64,000 nucleotides of DNA, taken from contig NZ_JAGIBG010000028.1 of NCBI RefSeq assembly GCF_017744435.1, forward strand, positions 60,471 through 124,470, read 5' to 3'. Origin of the DNA: Pseudomonas sp. Lineage in GTDB: Bacteria; Pseudomonadota; Gammaproteobacteria; Pseudomonadales; Pseudomonadaceae. Of the stretch, positions 37,267 through 44,563 are shown in pieces (positions within the stretch are counted from its first letter, which is position 1; the number at the start of each line of letters is the position of its first letter). The notes under the pieces are model-generated. The model searched no databases and was not told where the DNA came from. It saw only the letters and a program-made list of their open reading frames with translations. The position numbers and the translations under genes are program-made.

Positions 37267-37795
37267 GGCCGATCTCCCAGGTGGCGGTAAGGTTGAAGCG
37301 CACCGGGTGCTCAGGCTGCCCGGCCACTACCTCGTGGTTGAGCAGCGAGACATCGCTGAGCTCGTCGCTTTGCTCCAGGCGCTGGTGGTACTGCAGCATC
37401 GCTTCCAGGTTGCGTGCCTCGGCGGTGATGCGCACCTGGCCCTTGCGTGCATCCGGGGTCAGGGTCAGCAGTGCCACGTCTTCCTGCGGCTGCGCTTCGA
37501 GCATGGCGAACAGCTGTTGCCAGGGCCGTTGCAGTTGCTGCGAGACGCTGCGCATCTGGGCCAGGCGCTCGGCCTGTTCGCGGCTGGCGGCGCTGTTTTG
37601 CGGGGCGACCGGGGCCGGGCGGCGGCCCAGTTGCAGCTCAAGGCTGTGCACGCGGGTCTCCAGGTCTGCCTGCTCGACCTGCAACTGCTGTTGCAGCAGC
37701 ACCAGCCCGGCGACGGCGACGGTGCCCAGGGCCAGCAGCGACCAGGCCAACGGGCCACTGCGACGGGGCTGGAATTCCAGGTCGAGGCGGCGCAT
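37253..37795 (-). CDS. PilN/GspL-like inner-membrane assembly protein
   Basis: The ATG at 37795 gives 180 residues: a short cytoplasmic N-terminus (MRRLDLEF), one membrane helix (about 18-36), a coiled coil (QVEQADLETRVHSLELQLG) and a periplasmic domain. The order PilM-PilN-PilO-PilP-secretin is the standard order of type IV pilus and MSHA operons. The start follows the PilM-like stop by one base. Confidence 0.8.
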   Translation of the reverse strand: MRRLDLEFQPRRSGPLAWSLLALGTVAVAGLVLLQQQLQVEQADLETRVHSLELQLGRRPAPVAPQNSAASREQAERLAQMRSVSQQLQRPWQQLFAMLEAQPQEDVALLTLTPDARKGQVRITAEARNLEAMLQYHQRLEQSDELSDVSLLNHEVVAGQPEHPVRFNLTATWEIGHARP

Positions 37796-37796
37796 G

Positions 37797-38576
37797 TCAG
37801 GCCACCGCCCGCCACATGGCGCACAGCGGGTCGCTGTCGCCTGCCGGCTGGCACAGCTGCACTGCTGCCAGTTGCGGCACGTCGCCGCGCCCCGGGGCAT
37901 GCAGGTAGACCCGTGGCAGATGCTCGCCGTACAGCTCGCAGGTGCGTTCGATCAGCGCCTGCAGGGCCTGGTCGCTGTCGGCGCAGCCCTGGGCCAGCAC
38001 CTGTTGCCAGGCACCGCCGGCGGCCAGCAGCAGCACGCTGCGGCGTGGTTCGGCGAGCACGAACAGGAAGTCGCCCTGCTCCAGTTGCGCCGAGCAGCGG
38101 TTGTAGGCGGCCATCAGGTAAGGCTGCACCGAACGCAGGTTCAGGCGGCTTTCCCGGCCCAGGCTCTGCAGGCCCTGCAACAGGGCTTCGGGCAGCGCGG
38201 TGGCGATGCGTGCGGCACCGGCTGGCTCGGGCGAGAGGACGATGCGCCAGTCGTCCAGCGACTGACCGTAGAGGTTCTCGAAGCAGGCCCGGGCGTAGGC
38301 CTCCAACTCACGTGGGTGGCCGATGGCGTCGCTCCACGGCACCAGGCAGAAGCGGCTGTAGCGGGCCGACAGCAGCACGCGCAGCTGGGCACCTTTGACG
38401 GCGTGCTCGGCCAGCAGTGCACTCAAGGCTTGCAAGGCGGCTTCCCAGGCCGGTTGCGCGGCATCGCAGGTGAACGCGCGGCTGCCCAGCCACTGATGTT
38501 GATTGGCGTGCCAGCCTCCCAGGCCGACACCTTCAGCGCCCAATACGGCGCAGAAACGATCAGATGAATGTGACAC
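37797..38576 (-). CDS. PilM/GspL-like actin-fold protein (short)
   Basis: A GTG at 38576 with GAGGAG upstream gives 259 residues; the ATG further upstream lies deep in gspE. The sequence suggests an actin-like fold seen in PilM and the cytoplasmic half of GspL (VLLSARYSRFCLVPWSDAI, LNLRSVQPYLMAAYNRC, FLFVLAEPRRSVLLLA). It is shorter than PilM (about 350). The gene overlaps gspE by 17 bases. Identity rests mainly on operon position and is moderately secure. Confidence 0.65.
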   Translation of the reverse strand: MSHSSDRFCAVLGAEGVGLGGWHANQHQWLGSRAFTCDAAQPAWEAALQALSALLAEHAVKGAQLRVLLSARYSRFCLVPWSDAIGHPRELEAYARACFENLYGQSLDDWRIVLSPEPAGAARIATALPEALLQGLQSLGRESRLNLRSVQPYLMAAYNRCSAQLEQGDFLFVLAEPRRSVLLLAAGGAWQQVLAQGCADSDQALQALIERTCELYGEHLPRVYLHAPGRGDVPQLAAVQLCQPAGDSDPLCAMWRAVA

Positions 38577-40242
38577 GGTTGATCTCCTCGAGAGTGGTGC
38601 GGCCATCACGGACCAGGTCCAGGGCCGAGGCACGCAGCAGGCGCAGGCCGCGCTGGCAGGCCAGCTGCTTGATCTGCGAGAGGGGGCGGCGTTCGACGAT
38701 CATCTGCCGCAGGTCGTCGTCCAGGTGCAGCAGCTCGGCGATCGCGCTGCGGCCGCGGTAGCCGCTGCCACGGCACTGGCCGCAGCCCTGGGCGCGGACG
38801 AACTTCCAGCCGGTGACCGCTTCGCGGGTCAGGCCCGAGGCGGTCAGGGTTTCTTCATCGGCCTCGCACGGCGTGCAGCAGTGTGGGCAGGCCAGGCGAA
38901 TCAGACGCTGGGCCAGCACGGCGTTGAGGGCCGAGACGAAGCTGTAGGGGTCGACCTGCATCTGGCTGAAGCGGCCGATCACATCGAACACGTTGTTGGC
39001 GTGGATGGTGGTGAACACCAGGTGGCCGGTGAGCGCCGACTGCACGGCGATCTGTGCGGTGTCGGGGTCGCGGATCTCGCCGACCAGGATCTTGTCCGGG
39101 TCGTGGCGCAGGATCGAGCGCAGGCCGCGGGCGAAGGTCAGGCCCTTCTTCTCGTTGACCGGAATCTGCAACACGCCAGGCAGCTGGTACTCGACCGGGT
39201 CTTCGATGGTGATGATCTTGTCCACGCCATGGTTGATCTCGCTGATCATCGCGTACAGGGTGGTGGTCTTGCCGCTGCCGGTGGGGCCAGTGACCAGGAT
39301 CATGCCGTAGGGCTCGGCAGCCAGCCGGCGCAGGGCGCGCAAGGTTTCCTCGGCAAAGCCCAGGGCCTGTAGCTGCACGCCGCTGACGCGGTCGGACAGG
39401 TCCTGCTTGTCGAGCACCCGCAGCACCGCGTCCTCGCCGAAGATGCTCGGCATGATCGACACCCGGAAGTCGATCTGCCGCTCGCCGATGGCGACCTTGA
39501 AGCGGCCATCCTGAGGCACGCGCTTTTCGCCGATGTCCAGCTCGGCCATGACCTTGATGCGCGAGATCACCTGATCGGCAAAGGCACTGCCGCTGGCCTT
39601 GCCGGCGCCATTGAGCACGCCGTCGATGCGGTACTTGATGACCAGGCCTTGGCCGGTCATGCCCAGGTGGATATCGCTGGCGTGTTGCTTGAGGGCGTCG
39701 TACAGGGTCGAGTTGACCAGCTTGACCACCTTGCTCTGGTCTTCGCTGATGCTGGTCAGCGACAGGCGTTGCAGCGGGTCTATCTCGCCGCTGGCTTCGG
39801 CGTCATGGTCGAGGGCATCGACGGCGTGGAAGCTTTCTTCGTGGCGGGCCAGGAACGTGGCCAGGTCGGCGGCGTGGGCCAGGTACAGTGGCGCACCCGG
39901 CAGGTTGTCGTCGATCCAGGCCAGGCGAGCGTGGTCGAAGGGGTCGGCGAACACGCCGATCAGCTCGCCCTCCTGCTCGATCAGCACGAACTCGCGCTTC
40001 AGGCACTGGGCCAGGCTGACCTTGTCGAAGCGTGGGCTGCTGGCCAGCAGGGCCTGGGTTTCCAGCACCGGATAATGCAGGGTCAGGCCAAGGCGGCAGA
40101 TGAAGCGGTCGGGGGTTTCGTTGGCCAGGCGTTCCAGGCAGTTGAGCAGACGCTCGTCGCCCGCTTGCAGGCGGGCCTGGGCCAGGAGTTCGCGGGGGTA
40201 GGCGCTGTGCTTGCCTGCACGGGTATCGAGTACGTCTGACAT
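38560..40242 (-). CDS. gspE: GspE/PilB-family secretion ATPase
   Basis: The 560-residue ATPase has an N-terminal MshEN-like region (about 1-150, LAQCLKREFVLIEQ) and a motor domain with Walker A GPTGSGKT (319-326), an Asp box, Walker B ILVGEIRD (about 385-392) and a His box (TIHANN). The zinc-binding tetracysteine is intact: CPHC at 452-455 and CGQC at 487-490. It drives pseudopilus or pilus assembly. The partner platform protein GspF/PilC, which normally follows, is not encoded anywhere in this operon or window. Confidence 0.95.
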   Translation of the reverse strand: MSDVLDTRAGKHSAYPRELLAQARLQAGDERLLNCLERLANETPDRFICRLGLTLHYPVLETQALLASSPRFDKVSLAQCLKREFVLIEQEGELIGVFADPFDHARLAWIDDNLPGAPLYLAHAADLATFLARHEESFHAVDALDHDAEASGEIDPLQRLSLTSISEDQSKVVKLVNSTLYDALKQHASDIHLGMTGQGLVIKYRIDGVLNGAGKASGSAFADQVISRIKVMAELDIGEKRVPQDGRFKVAIGERQIDFRVSIMPSIFGEDAVLRVLDKQDLSDRVSGVQLQALGFAEETLRALRRLAAEPYGMILVTGPTGSGKTTTLYAMISEINHGVDKIITIEDPVEYQLPGVLQIPVNEKKGLTFARGLRSILRHDPDKILVGEIRDPDTAQIAVQSALTGHLVFTTIHANNVFDVIGRFSQMQVDPYSFVSALNAVLAQRLIRLACPHCCTPCEADEETLTASGLTREAVTGWKFVRAQGCGQCRGSGYRGRSAIAELLHLDDDLRQMIVERRPLSQIKQLACQRGLRLLRASALDLVRDGRTTLEEINRVTFI

Positions 40243-40302
40243 GGCCTGCGACTCCGCTCAGGGGCGCGTCGCAGGCTGGCTTGACCAGGGCAGCGGGCGC
40301 CG

Positions 40303-40836
40303 CTATTCCCCGGTGAGCAGTTGTTCGTCGTCAGGTCCTGGGGGCTTGGCGCCATTACGGCGGCGATCGGCCAACACCCAGCTGCCATCGTACAACTGCA
40401 AGGGGAACGATTCGTTCCTGTTCTGGCGTCGCTCGACAAACCCTTCGGCTGGATCGTCAGTGGCCCTGCGCCGGCGCTCGATGCCCATCAGGTCGAAGAT
40501 TGCGCGGGCCAGTTCCGCCAACGGGAACGGCTTGAACAGGACATGACTCACACCCAGTTCGGCGGCGCGCTCACGGACTTCGACAGTCGGGTGGGCGGTG
40601 ATCAGCACGAAATGGCACTGCCTGTTCTTGCGCACGGTCTCCAGGACCTGAAACCCCTCCATGTCGGGCAAGCGGTAATCCAGCACAATCACTTCCGGTG
40701 CCAGGCTTTGAGCCTGCTCGATACCACTGGCACCGTCGTGGGCGACGTGAACTTCCAGGCCTTGTGCCTGCAGGTACGCTTGCAGGTTCTGCGCAAGGGT
40801 CTGTTCGTCATCGACTACCAATACTCTGTTCACCAA
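40303..40836 (-). CDS. Orphan response regulator without DNA-binding domain
   Basis: The 177-residue protein has a complete receiver domain (DD near residue 9-10, phosphoacceptor in VIVLDYRLP at about residue 53, T in LITAHPT, K in LFKPFP). A polar about 60-residue tail follows (RRRRATDDPAEGFVERRQNRN, SWVLADRRRNG) with no helix-turn-helix. It is the first gene of the secretion/curli operon, 60 bases before gspE. A protein-protein output, for example on secretion ATPase or assembly, is more likely than transcription control. No cognate kinase is adjacent. Confidence 0.85.
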   Translation of the reverse strand: MVNRVLVVDDEQTLAQNLQAYLQAQGLEVHVAHDGASGIEQAQSLAPEVIVLDYRLPDMEGFQVLETVRKNRQCHFVLITAHPTVEVRERAAELGVSHVLFKPFPLAELARAIFDLMGIERRRRATDDPAEGFVERRQNRNESFPLQLYDGSWVLADRRRNGAKPPGPDDEQLLTGE

Positions 40837-40954
40837 GGTCGACTCCCAAATACTGCCCGGTTACCCGGTTTGCGAAGTGCGGCCTCGACAAGGCTTGAGC
40901 AGGCTTCGTGCCAGGCGTGAATAGTCATCTCGCACCACTGTAAGTCATTGATCT

Positions 40955-40970
40955 TGCAAGGCTGTGCCAA
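40955..40970 (-). promoter_or_regulatory. Near-consensus -24/-12 element of the secretion/curli operon
   Basis: On the minus strand the sequence is TTGGCACAGCCTTGCA. Both boxes match, but GG and GC are separated by nine bases instead of the usual ten, so activity is uncertain. It lies 119 bases before the response regulator start. Confidence 0.45.
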
Positions 40971-40996
40971 ACCCTGCAACACAGGCGTAGGCCCGG

Positions 40997-41015
40997 TTCC
41001 CCACATCCGGGGGAA
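40997..41015. promoter_or_regulatory. CCCC-N6-GGGG site 2 of the secretion/curli operon
   Basis: TTCCCC-ACATCC-GGGGGAA repeats the CCCC-N6-GGGG pattern with TT/AA flanks. Its centre is 44 bases (about four helical turns) from the next site at 41041 and 38 bases upstream of the -24 box. Confidence 0.55.
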
Positions 41016-41040
41016 GTGATGGCACTTTGCCAAACCGTTA

Positions 41041-41058
41041 TTCCCCAGCTTTGGGGAA
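41041..41058. promoter_or_regulatory. CCCC-N6-GGGG site 1 of the secretion/curli operon
   Basis: TTCCCCAGCTTTGGGGAA has 7-bp arms. The core CCCCAGCTTTGGGG is the exact reverse complement of the core at 23638-23651. It is centred about 82 bases upstream of the -24 box at 40967. Confidence 0.6.
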
Positions 41059-41073
41059 ATCCATTCGCGGGCC

Positions 41074-41715
41074 TCAGTCAGCGATCTCCACTGTAGCGGA
41101 TTGGCGCAAACGTTGGCGCACGGATTGGCGCGCCTGCGCCTGCAGCTGGCCGATGAGCGCGGCCCTGGCCAACTGCAGGCCCTGTTCGGGTATGACCGAG
41201 GTGTTATCACTTTGGTTCTGCACTCCTTGCAGGATTTGCCGGTTGGCCTGGTAGAACGCCTCGACGTCGGCCTGGCTGGGCTCGTCTACCACGCTGAGCT
41301 GGGCGTACAGCTGCTGCGCGGCCAGTTCATGGCGCATGTAATCAGCGTACTCTGCCCGATCGAAACCTGCATCTGCCAGGCGCCTGTCGAACAGCGCCGG
41401 GCTGCCGAAGGCGGCTTCGATTTCGCCAACCTGCGCTGATACCTGCTCATCACCGATGTGAATACCTGAACGTTGAGCCTCCTGCCAGAGCAGCTCCTTG
41501 TCGATCAGTTCGTCCAGGGCCTGGTCGCGCAGGCGCTTGTACAGCGTCGGGTTGCGGATACTGGTCAGTGCCCTGCCCTGGGCTTGCAGGTACTCGGTGA
41601 AATAGCGCTCCAGGCGCATCACGTCAATCGTCACACCGTTGACCCGCGCAGCGGGCACGTCGGCCCAGCTCACCTTGGCGACCACCAGCAACAGGCACAG
41701 CAACAGGATACGCAT
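41074..41715 (-). CDS. SurA-N-type periplasmic chaperone-like protein without PPIase domain
   Basis: The ATG at 41715 gives 213 residues with a signal peptide (ending VSWA). The body matches the N-terminal chaperone region of SurA/parvulin proteins (VNGVTIDVMRLERYFTEYL, LRDQALDELIDKELLWQEA, FDRAEYADYMRHELAAQQL) and the end is a short amphipathic helix. The parvulin PPIase domain normally in the middle is absent. As last gene of the multicopper oxidase operon, 11 bases after the cytochrome fusion gene, it may assist folding of the giant oxidase before export. Confidence 0.8.
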   Translation of the reverse strand: MRILLLCLLLVVAKVSWADVPAARVNGVTIDVMRLERYFTEYLQAQGRALTSIRNPTLYKRLRDQALDELIDKELLWQEAQRSGIHIGDEQVSAQVGEIEAAFGSPALFDRRLADAGFDRAEYADYMRHELAAQQLYAQLSVVDEPSQADVEAFYQANRQILQGVQNQSDNTSVIPEQGLQLARAALIGQLQAQARQSVRQRLRQSATVEIAD

Positions 41716-41726
41716 GGCACCTCCGC

Positions 41727-43244
41727 TCAAGGGCTGTCCGGCAGCGGCCGGTACGGGGCTACTGCGGTAAAGCGCGGCCCGGGCAGCGTCACTGCGACGA
41801 CATGGGCACCGGCCATGCCCTGGCGTTTGCCGGGGCCGAAGCCCAATGCCGGGGTCAAACCGGTGTCGACATCGTGCAGGCCTTCCAGGGCGGCCACCAG
41901 CTGTTCGCGGCTGGCATCGCGGCCAATCTGCTTCAGGGCTTCGGACAACAACTTCAAGGCACACAAGGTGTTGACCTGCAGCGACGCCTGGCGTGGGTCG
42001 AGGCCCTGGCGCTGTTGCAGGCCGGCCAGGGTTGCCATGCCCTGCTCGCTCCAGTCGTCCGGCACGAACGGATAGGCCAGGAACACCCGCTGCGACCACT
42101 GCGCAGGCATGCCGGCCACGGCTGCCGCCACCTGGCTGGAGGCCGCGAACAGGTAAGGCTCACGACCCTCGGCCTGGAGCGCCTGGGCCAGCGCGGCAAA
42201 GGCCTGGGCGCGGCCGACGAAGACGATGCCCGGCCCTTCCACGGCCTGGCCGTCAAACGCCTGGATCGCTGGCGGTGCCCAGCCTTGCTGGCGCAAACGC
42301 TCGCGCACTTGTTCGGCCAATGCCGCCTGCTCGTTGCCGGCGTACACCACACGCAAGCCATCGGGCGCCAGGCCCAGGCTGCTCCTGGCATGTTCGGCCA
42401 GACTCAGCAATTGGTCAGCAATACCTGGCATGGGGTCGAAAATCTGTGAACTGCCACCGCTGCGTGGCGTGCTGCCGATCAACGGCACACCCCGTTGTTC
42501 GAGCAGTGTCGGCAGTTGCTGATCGAGCATGGGCGCCAGCGGCGCGATCAGCGTGAAGACCTGGTCCTGGTCGAGCAAGCGATGCAAGGCGCGCTCGGCA
42601 CTGGCCTGGTCGGTGCCGGTGTCGGCCACCAGCAGTTCCAGGCGCCGGCCATGAATGCCGCCCTGCTGGTTGATCTGCGCCACGCCATCCTCCAGTACGG
42701 CACGCACGACATGCCCGGCGTCTGCCAACGGGCCATTGACGGGCAGCAAGGTGCCCAGGCGTAGTACGCCTTCTTCCACGCCGGGGTCGCGTTCCTCGCC
42801 CAGGCGTTTGAGGTAGGCCGTGAGGTTGCGCTGGTCAGCCAGGGTCAGTTCGAAGCGCGGCATGGCGGGGTCCAGCCGCTGATCCGCCGGATCGATGCCG
42901 TGCTGGATCGCGCGGGCCAGCGTGCCGTCGTTGTAGGGCGGGTAGCTGCGATTGTTGCTTTGCCGCTCACCCTGGCCCAGTGCCAGGCGCTGCCAGTCGA
43001 GGCTGGGTGGGCGTACCCCGCCCTCGGCGCGCCCGCGCCCGTCGCTGCCGTGACAGCTGGCGCAGGGCAGCACGCTGGCGGGGACGCTGATGTCGCTGGC
43101 GCCGACCCGGGCCATCAGCTGTGCGTCGCTGCTCGATACCCCTTGCCGGTACAGGCGCTTGCCGGCCTGTTCATTCGGGGTAAGGTCGAGCGCCAGCGCC
43201 GGGCCACAGAGGGCCAGGCTCATCAGCACTGCCCAGGGTTTCAT
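41727..43244 (-). CDS. Cytochrome c fused to a Leu/Ile/Val-type periplasmic binding domain
   Basis: The 505-residue exported protein (signal peptide ending ALA) has a c-type cytochrome domain at about 20-150 with haem motif CASCH and a likely Met ligand in PAMPRF. A periplasmic binding protein domain follows (LRLGTLLPVNGPLADAGHVV, INQQGGIHGRRLELLVADTG), type I as in branched-chain amino acid receptors. The pairing suggests a redox sensor or electron carrier tied to ligand binding. It lies between two SCO1 genes and a SurA-N gene in the oxidase operon; its role there is unknown. Confidence 0.85.
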   Translation of the reverse strand: MKPWAVLMSLALCGPALALDLTPNEQAGKRLYRQGVSSSDAQLMARVGASDISVPASVLPCASCHGSDGRGRAEGGVRPPSLDWQRLALGQGERQSNNRSYPPYNDGTLARAIQHGIDPADQRLDPAMPRFELTLADQRNLTAYLKRLGEERDPGVEEGVLRLGTLLPVNGPLADAGHVVRAVLEDGVAQINQQGGIHGRRLELLVADTGTDQASAERALHRLLDQDQVFTLIAPLAPMLDQQLPTLLEQRGVPLIGSTPRSGGSSQIFDPMPGIADQLLSLAEHARSSLGLAPDGLRVVYAGNEQAALAEQVRERLRQQGWAPPAIQAFDGQAVEGPGIVFVGRAQAFAALAQALQAEGREPYLFAASSQVAAAVAGMPAQWSQRVFLAYPFVPDDWSEQGMATLAGLQQRQGLDPRQASLQVNTLCALKLLSEALKQIGRDASREQLVAALEGLHDVDTGLTPALGFGPGKRQGMAGAHVVAVTLPGPRFTAVAPYRPLPDSP

Positions 43245-43247
43245 GGC

Positions 43248-43910
43248 TCAGCGCCCGGCCAGCGGTTGAGCCAGCAGCTGCATGCGCTGGGCGATGGCCG
43301 CGGGCGGTGCATCCGGGCGGATCTTGCTCCAGCGCTTGCCGGCCACGTCACCGGCAATCAACTGGGTCGAATGCTGCTCGGGGCTGGGCAGGAACTGGCC
43401 GATGCGCCCCAGCACCAGGTCGACATCGGCCTTGTCGCCGGTGAGGAACAGCCAGTTGGCGCTGTCCACGCCTTGCTTCTCGGCAAAGGCCTTGAGCGCT
43501 GCCGGAGTGTCGTTGAGTGGGTCGCTGCTGATCGACACGAAGGTCACCTGGCTGGCCAGCTCCGGCCCCATGGCGTCACGCACGTCACGCAGCTTGCGGG
43601 TGATCAGCGGGCAGGCGTCGGTGCAGTGGGTGAAGATCACGTTGAGCATCACCACCTTGTCCTTGAGCACATCGCTGTAGAAGCGAAGTTCGCGGCCGTT
43701 CTGGTCATGGAGCACGGTATCGGTGAACCAGGTCTGCGCATCGCGGGTGCCGCCGCCGCTGGTCATGGTCGGCGGTGCCGGTTGCGGGCTGGGGCCCTCC
43801 GGCGCATGCCCCTCATGGGCGAATGCGACCGCGCTGAGGATCCACAGCACGGCCACCAGGGCCAGCCAATCGGTGCTGCGCATCGTGGTGTGGCGGGCTG
43901 CGTTGCTCAT
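43248..43910 (-). CDS. SCO1/SenC-family copper chaperone 1
   Basis: The 220-residue protein has an N-terminal membrane anchor or signal and a thioredoxin fold. The copper-binding CxxxC is in FTHCTDACPLI, and the partner His is probably in the later VLGRIGQFLPSPEQHST region. SCO proteins deliver copper or reduce target cysteines during assembly of copper enzymes. Its ATG overlaps the stop of a second SCO1 gene by four bases. Both probably serve the giant multicopper oxidase of the same operon. Confidence 0.9.
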   Translation of the reverse strand: MSNAARHTTMRSTDWLALVAVLWILSAVAFAHEGHAPEGPSPQPAPPTMTSGGGTRDAQTWFTDTVLHDQNGRELRFYSDVLKDKVVMLNVIFTHCTDACPLITRKLRDVRDAMGPELASQVTFVSISSDPLNDTPAALKAFAEKQGVDSANWLFLTGDKADVDLVLGRIGQFLPSPEQHSTQLIAGDVAGKRWSKIRPDAPPAAIAQRMQLLAQPLAGR

Positions 43911-44563
43911 GGCTGCACCTCACTGTGTTCGGCGATGGCGGTGCTCTTGGCGTGCACGCGGCGGGCACTCAGGCGGTTGATTTCCTCGACCAGCACGGTT
44001 GGGTCGGTGAAGCCGTAGTAGCGGGTCCAATGGCCCGTGCGGCCATCACCCACCAGGATCAGCGGTGGATGCTGGCTGAGGTCGGCACTGAAGCTGCCGA
44101 GGCCCTTGAGGGTTTCTGTGATCGCGTACTGCGAGCCGGTCAGCCAGCTCCAGCCCGGGCCATGCTGGAAGGCCTTGGCGTAATTCTGCAGGCGCTTGGC
44201 GTCGTCACGCTGCGGGTCGACGCTGATCGACACCAGCTGGATCTCCTCGCCCACACGCCCGCCCAGTTGTTGCTGGACCTTGCCCATGATCGACGACACC
44301 ACCGGGCACACCGTGGTGCAGCTGGTGTAGATGAAGCCCATGACCACCAGGTGCTCGCCCACCAGGTCGCGTTCCAGGCGCACCGGCATGCCATCCTGGT
44401 TGAGCAGCGAGACATCGGCAAAGCGCACGCTGGCCTTCTCCTGGTGCGCCGCTGGCGGCTGCCCGGCGTGGCCGTCGTGGTCATGGCCGGCATGGGCCAG
44501 GGCCAGGTTGCTGGCCAATGCCAGGCTCAGGGCAAGCAGCTGGAAAGAATGCTTGGCGTTCAT
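43907..44563 (-). CDS. SCO1/SenC-family copper chaperone 2
   Basis: The 218-residue protein has a signal peptide, a His-rich segment just after it (HAGHDHDGHAG) that could bind metal, and the SCO fold with CxxxC in YTSCTTVCPVV. The downstream His may lie in DLSQHPPLILV. The His-rich stretch distinguishes it from its neighbour. The gene overlaps both adjacent genes by four bases, so stoichiometric synthesis of the two chaperones is likely. Confidence 0.9.
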   Translation of the reverse strand: MNAKHSFQLLALSLALASNLALAHAGHDHDGHAGQPPAAHQEKASVRFADVSLLNQDGMPVRLERDLVGEHLVVMGFIYTSCTTVCPVVSSIMGKVQQQLGGRVGEEIQLVSISVDPQRDDAKRLQNYAKAFQHGPGWSWLTGSQYAITETLKGLGSFSADLSQHPPLILVGDGRTGHWTRYYGFTDPTVLVEEINRLSARRVHAKSTAIAEHSEVQP

